Source of the DNA: CAZFGN01 sp964518695
GTDB lineage: Bacteria > Patescibacteriota > Minisyncoccia > UBA6257 > Colwellbacteraceae
Direction of reading: 5' to 3'
Assembly (NCBI GenBank): GCA_964518695.1
Contig: CAZFGN010000007.1
Span: forward strand, 1-20,479
DNA: 20,479 nucleotides
A program made the translations under genes and the position numbers. This document shows positions 7,459-13,432 of the stretch, in pieces. Positions within the stretch are counted from its first letter, which is position 1. Each line of letters begins with the position of its first letter. Below the pieces are notes generated by a model. The model had not been told where the DNA came from. It did not search any database and saw only the letters and a list, made by a program, of their open reading frames with translations.

Positions 7459-9255
7459 CTATCTTTTTAAGAGCTCCTTGAAAACTTGAGGAGATACCGT
7501 TACTCTCCCAACTTCTTTGAGACGCCTCTTGCCTTCTTTCTGCTTCTTCCAAAGTTTCATCTTTCTCGTCCTGTCTCCACCGTAAAGATAACCCGTCACG
7601 TCTTTCCTCAACGCGGGGATAGTCTCACGAGCCAAAATCCTGCCATGCGCGACGGCTTGTATCGCTTGGGCGAATTGTTGCCCAGGCAACAACTCCTTCA
7701 ATTTTTCCACTGTTTTTCTCGCAACCGATTCTATGTCTCCTTCGTGAACAACCCTTGATAACCCCGGTACAAGCTCGGTCGCGATTACAATATCTAATCT
7801 TTTTACCTTAGCTTCGCGATAATCCAAAAATTCATAACTAAAAGAGGCGAAACCGGAAGAAACAGATTTTAAGCAGTCATCAAAATCAGAAACTAAATCG
7901 CTTAAGGGCATTTCCGCGGAGATAACTATCCTTCCTCCTTTAGTCTCCGTTTGCAACGAACTCAATCTGAATGAATCTTTCAATCTTAAAATATTTCCTA
8001 AATAGCTTACTGGAGAAATTATGATGATTTTAACAATCGGCTCCATAGCCACGTCATAATCATCCGGGAAGTCCTTAGGATTCTCTACAACAATCCAACC
8101 CTTGTGAGAAATCATCACCTTATAAGCCACCGTTGGAAAACTATTCACCACTCTCACTCCAAATTCTCTCTCTAACCTTTGTGAAACTATCTCAAAATGC
8201 AGTCTCCCCAAAAAACCGCATTGGAATCCCCTGCCTAATGCTTCACTGGTAGTGGGGAAAATAGAAAAAGATGAATCGTGCAAACGTAATTTATAAATCG
8301 CGACTTTCAAACTTTCGTAATCATCTCCTTCTTCCGGGTACAAAGAAACGAAAACCACGGGTGTTGGAACTTGGAATCCGATAAGTGGTTTTGTGTAAGA
8401 TCCCAGACTGATAGTATCTCCCACCTTAACAGCATCAGGATCTTTAATACCAGTAGCGATATATCCTATTTCTCCGCAATTCAAAGAATCTTCTACTTTC
8501 CACTCGGGCCTAAAAGAACCAACTTCTTTTACTTTAAAAGAAATGTTTGTGCCTAAAAGTTTGGCGTTATCTTGCCCTCGGAAAATTCCTCCGAAAATGC
8601 GAACGAAAGCAACAACTCCTTTGTGCTCATCGTAGAAGGAGCTAAAAACCAGAGCCGAAGGGGAATCATTCTCTTTAGGAGGTGGAATTTCTTTAACGAT
8701 CTTTTCCAAGAGCTCATAAACCCCTTGTCCGGTTTTACCAGAAACTTTCATAATTTCTCGTGCGTGAACTCCAAGCAGTTCGGACAACTCGATAATAGAT
8801 TGTTCTATTTGGTCAGCCGTGGCTACATCCACTTTATTCACCGCGCCTATTATTTTCAATTCAGCCTTCCTGGAACTGTCTAAATTAGCCAGAGTCTGCG
8901 CCTGTATGCCTTGTGTGGCATCAACTAAAAGTATGGCACCCTCCACCGCCTTTAAAGAACGAGAAACCTCGTAAGAAAAATCGGCATGGCCGGGAGTATC
9001 AATAAGATTTAAAATAAATTCTTGTTTTGAGTTTCGTTGGAAATTGGAAATTGGAAATTCCGCATGATATATCATGCGGACGGGCGCCATCTTGATGGTA
9101 ATCCCCCGCTCTCTTTCAAGCTCCAGCTGATCCAAATACTGCGCTTTCATTTTATGCATCGGCACCGTATTAGTAATCTCGAGCATCCTGTCAGCCAGAG
9201 TACTCTTGCCGTGATCTATATGAGCAGTTATTACAAAATTTCTAATATTATTCAT
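7459..9255 (-). CDS. lepA: Elongation factor 4 (LepA), ribosome-associated GTPase
   Basis: 598 residues from the ATG at 9255, which gives the canonical MNNIRNFVITAHIDHGKSTL; a TTG nine bases upstream would only add three residues. Motifs: G1 AHIDHGKST, switch I/G2 ERGITIKM, G3 DTPGH, G4 NKVD, domain II-III (GYIATGIKDPDAVKVGDTI, VFVSLYPEEGDDYESLK, ALGRGFQCGFLGRLHFEIV) and the LepA C-terminal domain ending RRLKEVGRVTVSPQVFKELL. LepA is a translational GTPase acting on the 70S ribosome. It is odd in one place: between the conserved VRMIYHA and FILNLIDTPGH, the usual few loop residues are replaced by EFPISNFQRNSKQE. That stretch is encoded by a perfect triple heptanucleotide repeat. The frame is intact, so the protein is probably functional. 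Confidence 0.97.
   Translation of the reverse strand: MNNIRNFVITAHIDHGKSTLADRMLEITNTVPMHKMKAQYLDQLELERERGITIKMAPVRMIYHAEFPISNFQRNSKQEFILNLIDTPGHADFSYEVSRSLKAVEGAILLVDATQGIQAQTLANLDSSRKAELKIIGAVNKVDVATADQIEQSIIELSELLGVHAREIMKVSGKTGQGVYELLEKIVKEIPPPKENDSPSALVFSSFYDEHKGVVAFVRIFGGIFRGQDNAKLLGTNISFKVKEVGSFRPEWKVEDSLNCGEIGYIATGIKDPDAVKVGDTISLGSYTKPLIGFQVPTPVVFVSLYPEEGDDYESLKVAIYKLRLHDSSFSIFPTTSEALGRGFQCGFLGRLHFEIVSQRLEREFGVRVVNSFPTVAYKVMISHKGWIVVENPKDFPDDYDVAMEPIVKIIIISPVSYLGNILRLKDSFRLSSLQTETKGGRIVISAEMPLSDLVSDFDDCLKSVSSGFASFSYEFLDYREAKVKRLDIVIATELVPGLSRVVHEGDIESVARKTVEKLKELLPGQQFAQAIQAVAHGRILARETIPALRKDVTGYLYGGDRTRKMKLWKKQKEGKRRLKEVGRVTVSPQVFKELLKR
9037..9057. repeat. Three tandem copies of TTGGAAA inside lepA
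   Basis: TTGGAAA occurs three times without a break (21 bases, exactly seven codons), followed by TTCC. On the coding strand it encodes FPISNFQ within the G2-G3 loop of LepA. Because seven is not a multiple of three, only copy numbers changing by three keep the frame. Confidence 0.9.
9059..9080. repeat. 22-bp perfect palindrome inside lepA, next to the heptad repeat
   Basis: The 22 bases centred between 9069 and 9070 read the same on both strands (core CATGATATATCATG). They encode the conserved RMIYHA just before the insertion. In mRNA they could form an 11-pair stem only with a strained loop. They directly abut the TTGGAAA repeat, suggesting that both came from the same event, or that the conserved codons are palindromic by chance. 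Confidence 0.75.
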
Positions 9256-9281
9256 ACTATGCAACCGATATTTTACACTAC

Positions 9282-9313
9282 TATACTATAACACCGATCG
9301 GTGTTATAGTATA
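9282..9313. promoter_or_regulatory. 32-bp perfect palindrome between the DUF4012 gene and lepA
   Basis: All 32 bases are self-complementary around the centre GATC (9296-9299); the core is ACACCGATCGGTGT flanked by TATACTATA and TATAGTATA arms. It lies 22 bases after the stop of the upstream gene and 27 bases before the lepA ATG. As RNA it gives a 14-pair stem with a GATC loop, but no U-tract follows on either strand, so it is not a standard terminator. The downstream arm carries TATAGTATA, which could be part of the lepA promoter. An operator for a dimeric regulator, or an mRNA-processing hairpin, are both possible. Confidence 0.7.
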
Positions 9314-9334
9314 CTTACTAATTTCTATATTAAG

Positions 9335-11398
9335 TCAGATCTTCTCTAGAGTCAGGTCGATCACCAATCGCGCGGGCATTGTATCGCTTTTATACCGATA
9401 AATAAAGTCATTTACTTCTTTCCACTTAAACCCTGATGGAGCTTCTAGAATATAATCAAATTGAGATTCCACGCCCGACTGTTTATCAAGGACAAACTGG
9501 AAACGCGAGCCTGGCTTCAAATTGACTTTATTTTGTCCAATATAGCTCATATCCAATTCTTTGGTTTTGCCCGCGGGGACATCAAACCATGTACCGAAAA
9601 CCGTCTTTCCGGACTCACTATATATGAAGGTGTCAAATTCCTTTAAAAATTCTTCCGTATTTTCTATTATGGCGAGGTCGTAATCGACGCTATACCCCTT
9701 CTTTTCGTAATTCATTACTAGTGGCTTTATGGTTTTCGGAGTATTGCCGGTAAGAGCTGCCAATTTTGATCCAAAAGGCGTAAAGATCTTCACAAAGTTA
9801 TAATTAGTTTCTCTGTACCAATCTTCTTTCTCTTTCTCACCGTTATGCCTACGTATGATATTTAAATTGTTGATTAAAGTACCATCCGTGCCTATTTTTG
9901 AAACTAATTCAACCTTTTGGATAACAAACAAGTCAGTTTTCCCACCATGCACATTGGCATCTACGAGAGCTAAATAATCTCCGTTCCAGCCCACCGGAAT
10001 GTTATACACCTCTCCCGCGAAATGAGCTTCAGAAACCATATTCTGCATCTTTTTGTCCTTAAAATAGAATTTAATATCTTTATTGTTTAATCTATAGGTC
10101 AAAGCATCCATAACTAACCTCTTTCGGCCCTGATCTAATTTGCCCAGATTCTCTAAAACTTTAGGTAGAATAAATTTGAGGATCTTTTTAGAGTTTTGCC
10201 CGGCTTTGTTACCCCGTCCAGTTTCAACTTCCCATTGAACCTCTTTCAGAAAATTTTCACTATCCAAAACAATTTTGTATTCCGGTATCTCTACCGGTCC
10301 CGCAATCTTCAAAAAATCCTCCATCACTCTAACATTTACAGCAACGACACCGTCAAAAGTTACCCCATCGTTTTCATAAATTGAAGAACCTTCCAAAAAT
10401 TCCGTAATCTTTCTTGCCGAATCGGGAAAATTAAAAAACCAATTGGCATCACGCGCACCCCAATTACGAGTTACACTTTGAAGCTGCCTAGGTGGTACAA
10501 TTTTTGAATCCGAAAATATTTCTGGCCGATAGATATCGTCAACTTCGATGCTTTTAACACTACCGTTTAGGAAAATCAAGTCAGCATAACTGCCAACAAA
10601 ACCTCCGCCAGGTCTCATTTCCGACGGATTTTCAAAAAGGACAGCAAAATGGATTTGCCCAGGCTTTTCTAATAGACTTATGAGCGATTCCAGCCCTTCA
10701 CTAAGACGGCCTGCTTTCAAGTTAAGGGTAAGATAGTTATCCGACTCATCCGTTGGTAAAACGCTGAATTTAGAAAACCTATTTCTTAAATCAGAAATGA
10801 TGCTCCCAACAGTCACAACCTCCGTCTTCAAGTTCTTTAATAAGGGCACGATGCTCTCTTTGTCGTCAGTGAAAAGCACATCAAATCCCTTTTCTTGCAA
10901 TTTCTCTACGGTACCATTTATGTTTCTCAATCTCGAAATAAGATCCTTAATCTCCGATATCATAATTGGAATTTCCTTCAAAATCGGGAAAATACCAAAG
11001 AAGCTAACTTTCTTTTCTAAACCGAGGACTTCTTGCTCGGCAATCTTAAGCGATGAGTCAGCGGCATCCAGTTCTAAATTAACCGAACTCATGCCCGCTG
11101 ATTTTAAGTTATCGTAAATAGCGGATTCTGATACTAAGGCGTGGTTTTTAAAATCCCATAAGTACCAGCTGAAAATAAGAACTCCGAGCACAGAAATCAC
11201 GGAAATAAAAATAGAAGCTTTCCTTAGTGGCCTTAATTTGCTGTCTCTAAGTACAAACCCTCCTCCGGGAATTTTATTTTTAGATTTAAGAAGAGTTTTT
11301 GCCCCATCCGCGCTCACAGCAGGCTTTATTAAGGAATCGCTATGATGTCTTATGTCTTTTAAAACGCGGTGGATATTTTTCCTCGATAACGGCTTCAT
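9335..11398 (-). CDS. DUF4012-type membrane-anchored protein
   Basis: 687 residues. A basic cytoplasmic N-terminus of about 65 residues precedes one membrane helix at about 68-88 (ASIFISVISVLGVLIFSWYLW). A helical, probably coiled-coil region follows (about 95-235). Then comes the DUF4012 core beginning FAVLFENPSEMRPGGGFVGSYADL (about residue 250), with NWGARDANWFFNFPDSARKITEFLE and DGVVAVNVRVMEDFL. The extracytoplasmic C-terminal part (GNTPKTIKPLVMNYEKKGYSVDYD...) is beta-rich. The family has no settled biochemical function; in Gram-positive and CPR genomes it often lies near cell-surface polysaccharide genes. A TAATAT element lies five bases before the ATG, compatible with a leaderless transcript. 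The 32-bp palindrome follows the stop. The assignment comes from the NPSEMRPGGGFVGSY motif. Confidence 0.85.
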   Translation of the reverse strand: MKPLSRKNIHRVLKDIRHHSDSLIKPAVSADGAKTLLKSKNKIPGGGFVLRDSKLRPLRKASIFISVISVLGVLIFSWYLWDFKNHALVSESAIYDNLKSAGMSSVNLELDAADSSLKIAEQEVLGLEKKVSFFGIFPILKEIPIMISEIKDLISRLRNINGTVEKLQEKGFDVLFTDDKESIVPLLKNLKTEVVTVGSIISDLRNRFSKFSVLPTDESDNYLTLNLKAGRLSEGLESLISLLEKPGQIHFAVLFENPSEMRPGGGFVGSYADLIFLNGSVKSIEVDDIYRPEIFSDSKIVPPRQLQSVTRNWGARDANWFFNFPDSARKITEFLEGSSIYENDGVTFDGVVAVNVRVMEDFLKIAGPVEIPEYKIVLDSENFLKEVQWEVETGRGNKAGQNSKKILKFILPKVLENLGKLDQGRKRLVMDALTYRLNNKDIKFYFKDKKMQNMVSEAHFAGEVYNIPVGWNGDYLALVDANVHGGKTDLFVIQKVELVSKIGTDGTLINNLNIIRRHNGEKEKEDWYRETNYNFVKIFTPFGSKLAALTGNTPKTIKPLVMNYEKKGYSVDYDLAIIENTEEFLKEFDTFIYSESGKTVFGTWFDVPAGKTKELDMSYIGQNKVNLKPGSRFQFVLDKQSGVESQFDYILEAPSGFKWKEVNDFIYRYKSDTMPARLVIDLTLEKI

Positions 11399-11455
11399 TG
11401 CTTATATTACTATAAGACCATGAGGCTTTAAAAACAAAATTAATCAGCCAACTGA

Positions 11456-11559
11456 TTGACAAAAAGTAAATTGCGTGGCACCATTAAAACATCCTCATAA
11501 AAGTCGTTTTTTAATAACCGCAGTCAACTTCCCTAGCAGGAAAACGACTGCCCAATAAT
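11456..11559 (+). promoter_or_regulatory. TTGACA promoter element and hairpin leader of the 11560 gene
   Basis: TTGACA at 11456-11461 is a perfect -35, but no good -10 is seen 16-18 bases on; only AT-rich CATTAAAA follows. The leader contains AGTCGTTTT (11502-11510) and its exact reverse complement AAAACGACT (11541-11549), a nine-pair stem closing a 30-base loop just before the ATG. There is no Shine-Dalgarno sequence, so folding could control access to the start. Nothing else is recognised in the 161 bases between the DUF4012 gene and 11560. Confidence 0.45.
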
Positions 11560-12018
11560 ATGAATACGTTGAAGCGAGATGATACCGTTCGCAGGAGAAT
11601 CTTTGGAAAGCTGCGCCGCGAAATTGAAAGCGTCATGATTTCCATCAAAAGAAATCCCAATGAAGCCAGCCCTGATTTTTGGATAAATAAACCTATCCAA
11701 ATCATAGAGAATGAAACCAGGGTGCCAAGGAAATATCTGCAGCCATTATTAGCAATCGTGAACGATGAAATTATAAAATTGCCGAAGGGATTGGGCTTCG
11801 AATATTTCCGCAGTATACACTGCCCCTCCATTAGGCTCAAAGAGCATGGAGGGAGGAAAGGCTGGTTATACGAAAGGCATTTCGGAGAAAAGGCCATGAT
11901 AGCAGAAACCAGGATGTCCGAAGAGGCAGGGTTGGAGGGCCATTCCGTGAGGCCAGCACAACTGCCGCTACCGTTCAGGGTACATTCCGCTTCACCGACC
12001 GCTTTAAGGAGAGCTTAA
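11560..12018 (+). CDS. Orphan hydrophilic protein, 152 residues, unknown function
   Basis: I do not recognise this protein. It is basic and hydrophilic, with no membrane segment. It starts MNTLKRDDTVRRRIFGKLRRE, has a central NKPIQIIENETRVPRKYLQPLLAIVNDEI that looks helical, and ends in a Pro/Arg/Ala-rich tail (VRPAQLPLPFRVHSASPTALRRA). The plus strand is chosen over an overlapping minus frame because a strong terminator begins inside its stop codon, a TTGACA element lies upstream, and its composition is protein-like whereas the minus frame is rich in Cys/Phe/Ser. The only in-frame ATG near the beginning is at 11560. The second half is visibly more GC-rich than neighbouring genes, with many AGG and GGA triplets, so it may be acquired or under different constraints. 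Confidence 0.6.
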   Translation: MNTLKRDDTVRRRIFGKLRREIESVMISIKRNPNEASPDFWINKPIQIIENETRVPRKYLQPLLAIVNDEIIKLPKGLGFEYFRSIHCPSIRLKEHGGRKGWLYERHFGEKAMIAETRMSEEAGLEGHSVRPAQLPLPFRVHSASPTALRRA

Positions 12019-12035
12019 TACCAAAGCTCTCTTTT
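12009..12035 (+). terminator. Rho-independent terminator overlapping the stop codon of the 11560 gene
   Basis: GAGAGCTT (12009-12016) pairs with AAGCTCTC (12024-12031) across a seven-base loop and is followed by TTTT. The stop codon TAA (12016-12018) lies at the top of the ascending arm. Confidence 0.8.
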
Positions 12036-12052
12036 GATTCATTTAAATTTCT

Positions 12053-12081
12053 TTGACAAAAATACCTACGATATAGTAAAT
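12053..12081 (+). promoter_or_regulatory. Candidate promoter of the 12230 gene and its leader
   Basis: TTGACA at 12053-12058 matches the -35 consensus. The -10 is weak: GTAAAT at 12076-12081 has a 17-base spacing, while the better-matching TATAGT (12072-12077) is too close. Transcription would begin near 12088 and run into the structured leader. The element resembles the one before the 11560 gene: both have TTGACA followed by a run of A. Confidence 0.45.
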
Positions 12082-12111
12082 TAATCTTACAACCGTTGAG
12101 GGATTCTCTCT

Positions 12112-12171
12112 CGCTCGGTGTGTCAAAGGTCGACACGAAGAGCGAATTCTTCAAAGGAAACGCTCTTTTAT
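12112..12171 (+). promoter_or_regulatory. Attenuator-like leader: antiterminator hairpin competing with an intrinsic terminator
   Basis: Hairpin 1 pairs CGCTC (12112-12116) with GAGCG (12140-12144) and GTGTC (12120-12124) with GACAC (12132-12136), with a symmetric 3x3 internal loop and a seven-base apical loop. Hairpin 2 pairs AAGAGCG (12138-12144) with CGCTCTT (12161-12167) and runs into a T-rich tract (TTTTATAATTAATTT). Both need 12140-12144, so they exclude each other. The element lies between a TTGACA promoter and the 12230 gene, 58 bases before its ATG. It could be a ligand- or protein-sensing attenuator, or simply a short RNA with its own terminator. It matches no riboswitch class I know. 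Confidence 0.5.
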
Positions 12172-12229
12172 AATTAATTTATAAGCAGGAAATAGTTACA
12201 TAAACAATTATTTTCCGCTTTCGTGGCTT

Positions 12230-12636
12230 ATGCATAAAAGGAGCGATGTGTCATTAGACACCTTAGTGTCTAAAGCTCAGCACCTCGCCAAAAACGGCGG
12301 GGATCTCAAGGAAAGACTCGAGACAGCTTGTTGCCTAAAACGCTTCCCTGCTACGTATTGGCTCCGCTCATGGCTAGTCGTGAAAGTCTTTGGAGAGCTT
12401 CTCAAGAACGATAGCCAAGACTTTTTGGTATNNNNNNNNNNTATCTGCTTTTCGGCAAGGCATCCATTGATGTTTTCCCCAAAGATTTGAAAGCTCGACA
12501 TCCAATCATGCCTGAATTCGCAATGGCGAAAATGAGTGAAACGAAAAAATGCCAAAGGCATGAGATACAGATTAAAAAATTCGCAAATGAGATGAAAAAT
12601 CTCAATGCGCCGCAGATACCGATGGCTATATCATAA
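12230..12636 (+). CDS. Orphan protein of unknown function, interrupted by an assembly gap
   Basis: I do not recognise this protein. Before the gap it reads MHKRSDVSLDTLVSKAQHLA..., with a helical, mostly hydrophilic sequence up to NDSQDFLV. After the gap a different frame continues convincingly (YLLFGKASIDVFPKDLKARH..., ending NLNAPQIPMAIS at TAA 12634-12636). The true gap length must therefore be a multiple of three plus two, not ten. Two starts are possible: ATG at 12230, or the in-frame GTG at 12248, which has AAAAGGAG four bases upstream, the best Shine-Dalgarno site in this region. The post-gap part is basic with repeated Met-Ala-Lys and helical character. The gene is flanked by an attenuator-like leader and a strong terminator, so it is a stand-alone unit. 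Confidence 0.6.
12432..12441. other. Assembly gap (ten N) inside the 12230 gene
   Basis: Ten N. The reading frames on either side are both open but offset, so the number of missing bases is of the form 3k+2 if the gene is intact. Ten is therefore a placeholder length. Confidence 0.9.
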
Positions 12637-12653
12637 GCATAACAACTAAAACC

Positions 12654-12683
12654 AGAAGAGCGTTCTCAATAGAACGCTCTTCT
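12654..12683. terminator. Bidirectional terminator between the 12230 gene and the Nudix gene
   Basis: A perfect 13-pair stem (AGAAGAGCGTTCT with AGAACGCTCTTCT) with loop CAAT. On the minus strand it is followed by GGTTTTAGTTGTT, a better U-tract than on the plus strand (CGTCTCT). It serves the convergent genes ending at 12636 and 12702. Its GAAGAGCG/CGCTCTTC core repeats the arms of the leader terminator at 12138-12167. Confidence 0.75.
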
Positions 12684-12701
12684 CGTCTCTACGCCAGATA
12701 G

Positions 12702-13139
12702 TCATTTTAATACACTTGACTTGCTAACATCAATTGTGTCCAGTAACTCCTTAAAATATACATCTAAATCCTCTAACTGCTTAAGTTCTTCGAAAGAATA
12801 CCACTTATACATATCATGTTCCTCTCCATCTAACTTTACTTCTCCTTCGGCTACTCCCAAGTAGGTCAAGCGTACAACGTGAGAGTTGGGATTTCTTAGA
12901 ATATCCTGCGCGGCAATTAGTTCGGGCTTTCCCACCAAACGAAGATCAGTTTCCTCTTTTATCTCGCGAGTCAGGTTCTCGATTAAAGTCTTCCCCGCGT
13001 CAATCCTCCCACCAACAATATCCCACCTCCCCAAAACTTCAGGGTATTTTTCTAACGAACGGCGCAGTAAAAGATACTTCCCTTTTCCGTTTCCAAGCAA
13101 TATTTTTACCCCCACTTGTAATTTGATTTCGTCTCCCAT
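12702..13139 (-). CDS. Nudix hydrolase with an atypical Nudix box
   Basis: 145 residues from the ATG at 13139 (MGDEIKLQVGVKILLGNG); a TTG at 13178 would give an extra, unconserved segment. The Nudix fold is clear: KYLLLRRS, GRWDIVGGRID, the Nudix helix REIKEET, and the later VVRLTYLGVAEGEVKLDGEEHDMYKWYSFEEL. The family hydrolyses nucleoside diphosphates linked to another group, often damaged nucleotides. Against GX5EX7REUXEEXGU, the first Glu is Lys (GRIDAGK) and the Gly after EE-x is Asp (EETDL). The metal-binding REIKEE core is intact, so activity is likely but the substrate cannot be predicted. It is divergent from the 13211 gene and ends at a bidirectional terminator. Confidence 0.9.
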   Translation of the reverse strand: MGDEIKLQVGVKILLGNGKGKYLLLRRSLEKYPEVLGRWDIVGGRIDAGKTLIENLTREIKEETDLRLVGKPELIAAQDILRNPNSHVVRLTYLGVAEGEVKLDGEEHDMYKWYSFEELKQLEDLDVYFKELLDTIDVSKSSVLK

Positions 13140-13165
13140 CTTAGTAATTATTAAACCGTAAATGC

Positions 13166-13171
13166 TATAAT
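13166..13171 (+). promoter_or_regulatory. -10 element of the 13211 gene, near-symmetric on the other strand
   Basis: A perfect TATAAT lies in the 71-base divergent intergenic region. Transcription would start near 13178, giving a leader of about 33 bases for the small membrane protein. The complement reads CATTATAG and could serve the Nudix gene in the other direction. No clear -35 is seen for either. Confidence 0.4.
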
Positions 13172-13210
13172 GTAACAAAAGGTCGGCAAAGAACTATTTT
13201 CATCAAAACC

Positions 13211-13408
13211 ATGGATCGGAAAAGTTTTTCTTTAGTTGTTGGTACACTATTCCTACTGATAACAATACTGCACGCAATTCGTCTTATAAATAGTTGGCCT
13301 GTGGAAATCGGGGGTCTAAGTGTTCCAATGTGGCCGAGCGTCATAGCCGTTTTTGTTTCAGGATACTTGGGATACCTTGGTCTTAAACTGGCAAGAACAG
13401 GGACTTAA
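13211..13408 (+). CDS. Small two-helix membrane protein, unknown function
   Basis: 65 residues: a basic start (MDRKSF), a first membrane helix at about 6-25 (SLVVGTLFLLITILHAIRLI), a short loop NSWPVEIGGLSVPMWPS, and a second helix at about 42-60 (VIAVFVSGYLGYLGLKLA) ending in basic residues. Both termini are therefore probably cytoplasmic. The central Trp-Pro pair and MWPSVIAVFVSGYLGYLG are distinctive. Similar short two-helix proteins occur in CPR genomes without known function. It is a lone gene, divergent from the Nudix gene and convergent with secA, 24 bases from the secA stop. Confidence 0.75.
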   Translation: MDRKSFSLVVGTLFLLITILHAIRLINSWPVEIGGLSVPMWPSVIAVFVSGYLGYLGLKLARTGT

Positions 13409-13432
13409 ACACTTTCTATTTATGTTTTTAGA

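Noticed and set aside
11511..11897. Minus-strand open frame of 128 codons opposite the 11560 gene
   Set aside because: Its composition is rich in Cys, Phe, Ser and Leu without a coherent pattern. The promoter and terminator signals fit the plus strand, and the plus-strand product looks like a normal basic soluble protein.
12118..12177. 19-codon GTG frame in the leader of the 12230 gene, as a leader peptide
   Set aside because: It has no Shine-Dalgarno site and no run of regulatory codons; the overlap with both hairpins is explained by RNA structure alone.
12277..12605. Minus-strand frames across the first N gap
   Set aside because: They depend on reading through placeholder N bases, and the plus strand gives a better gene with leader and terminator.
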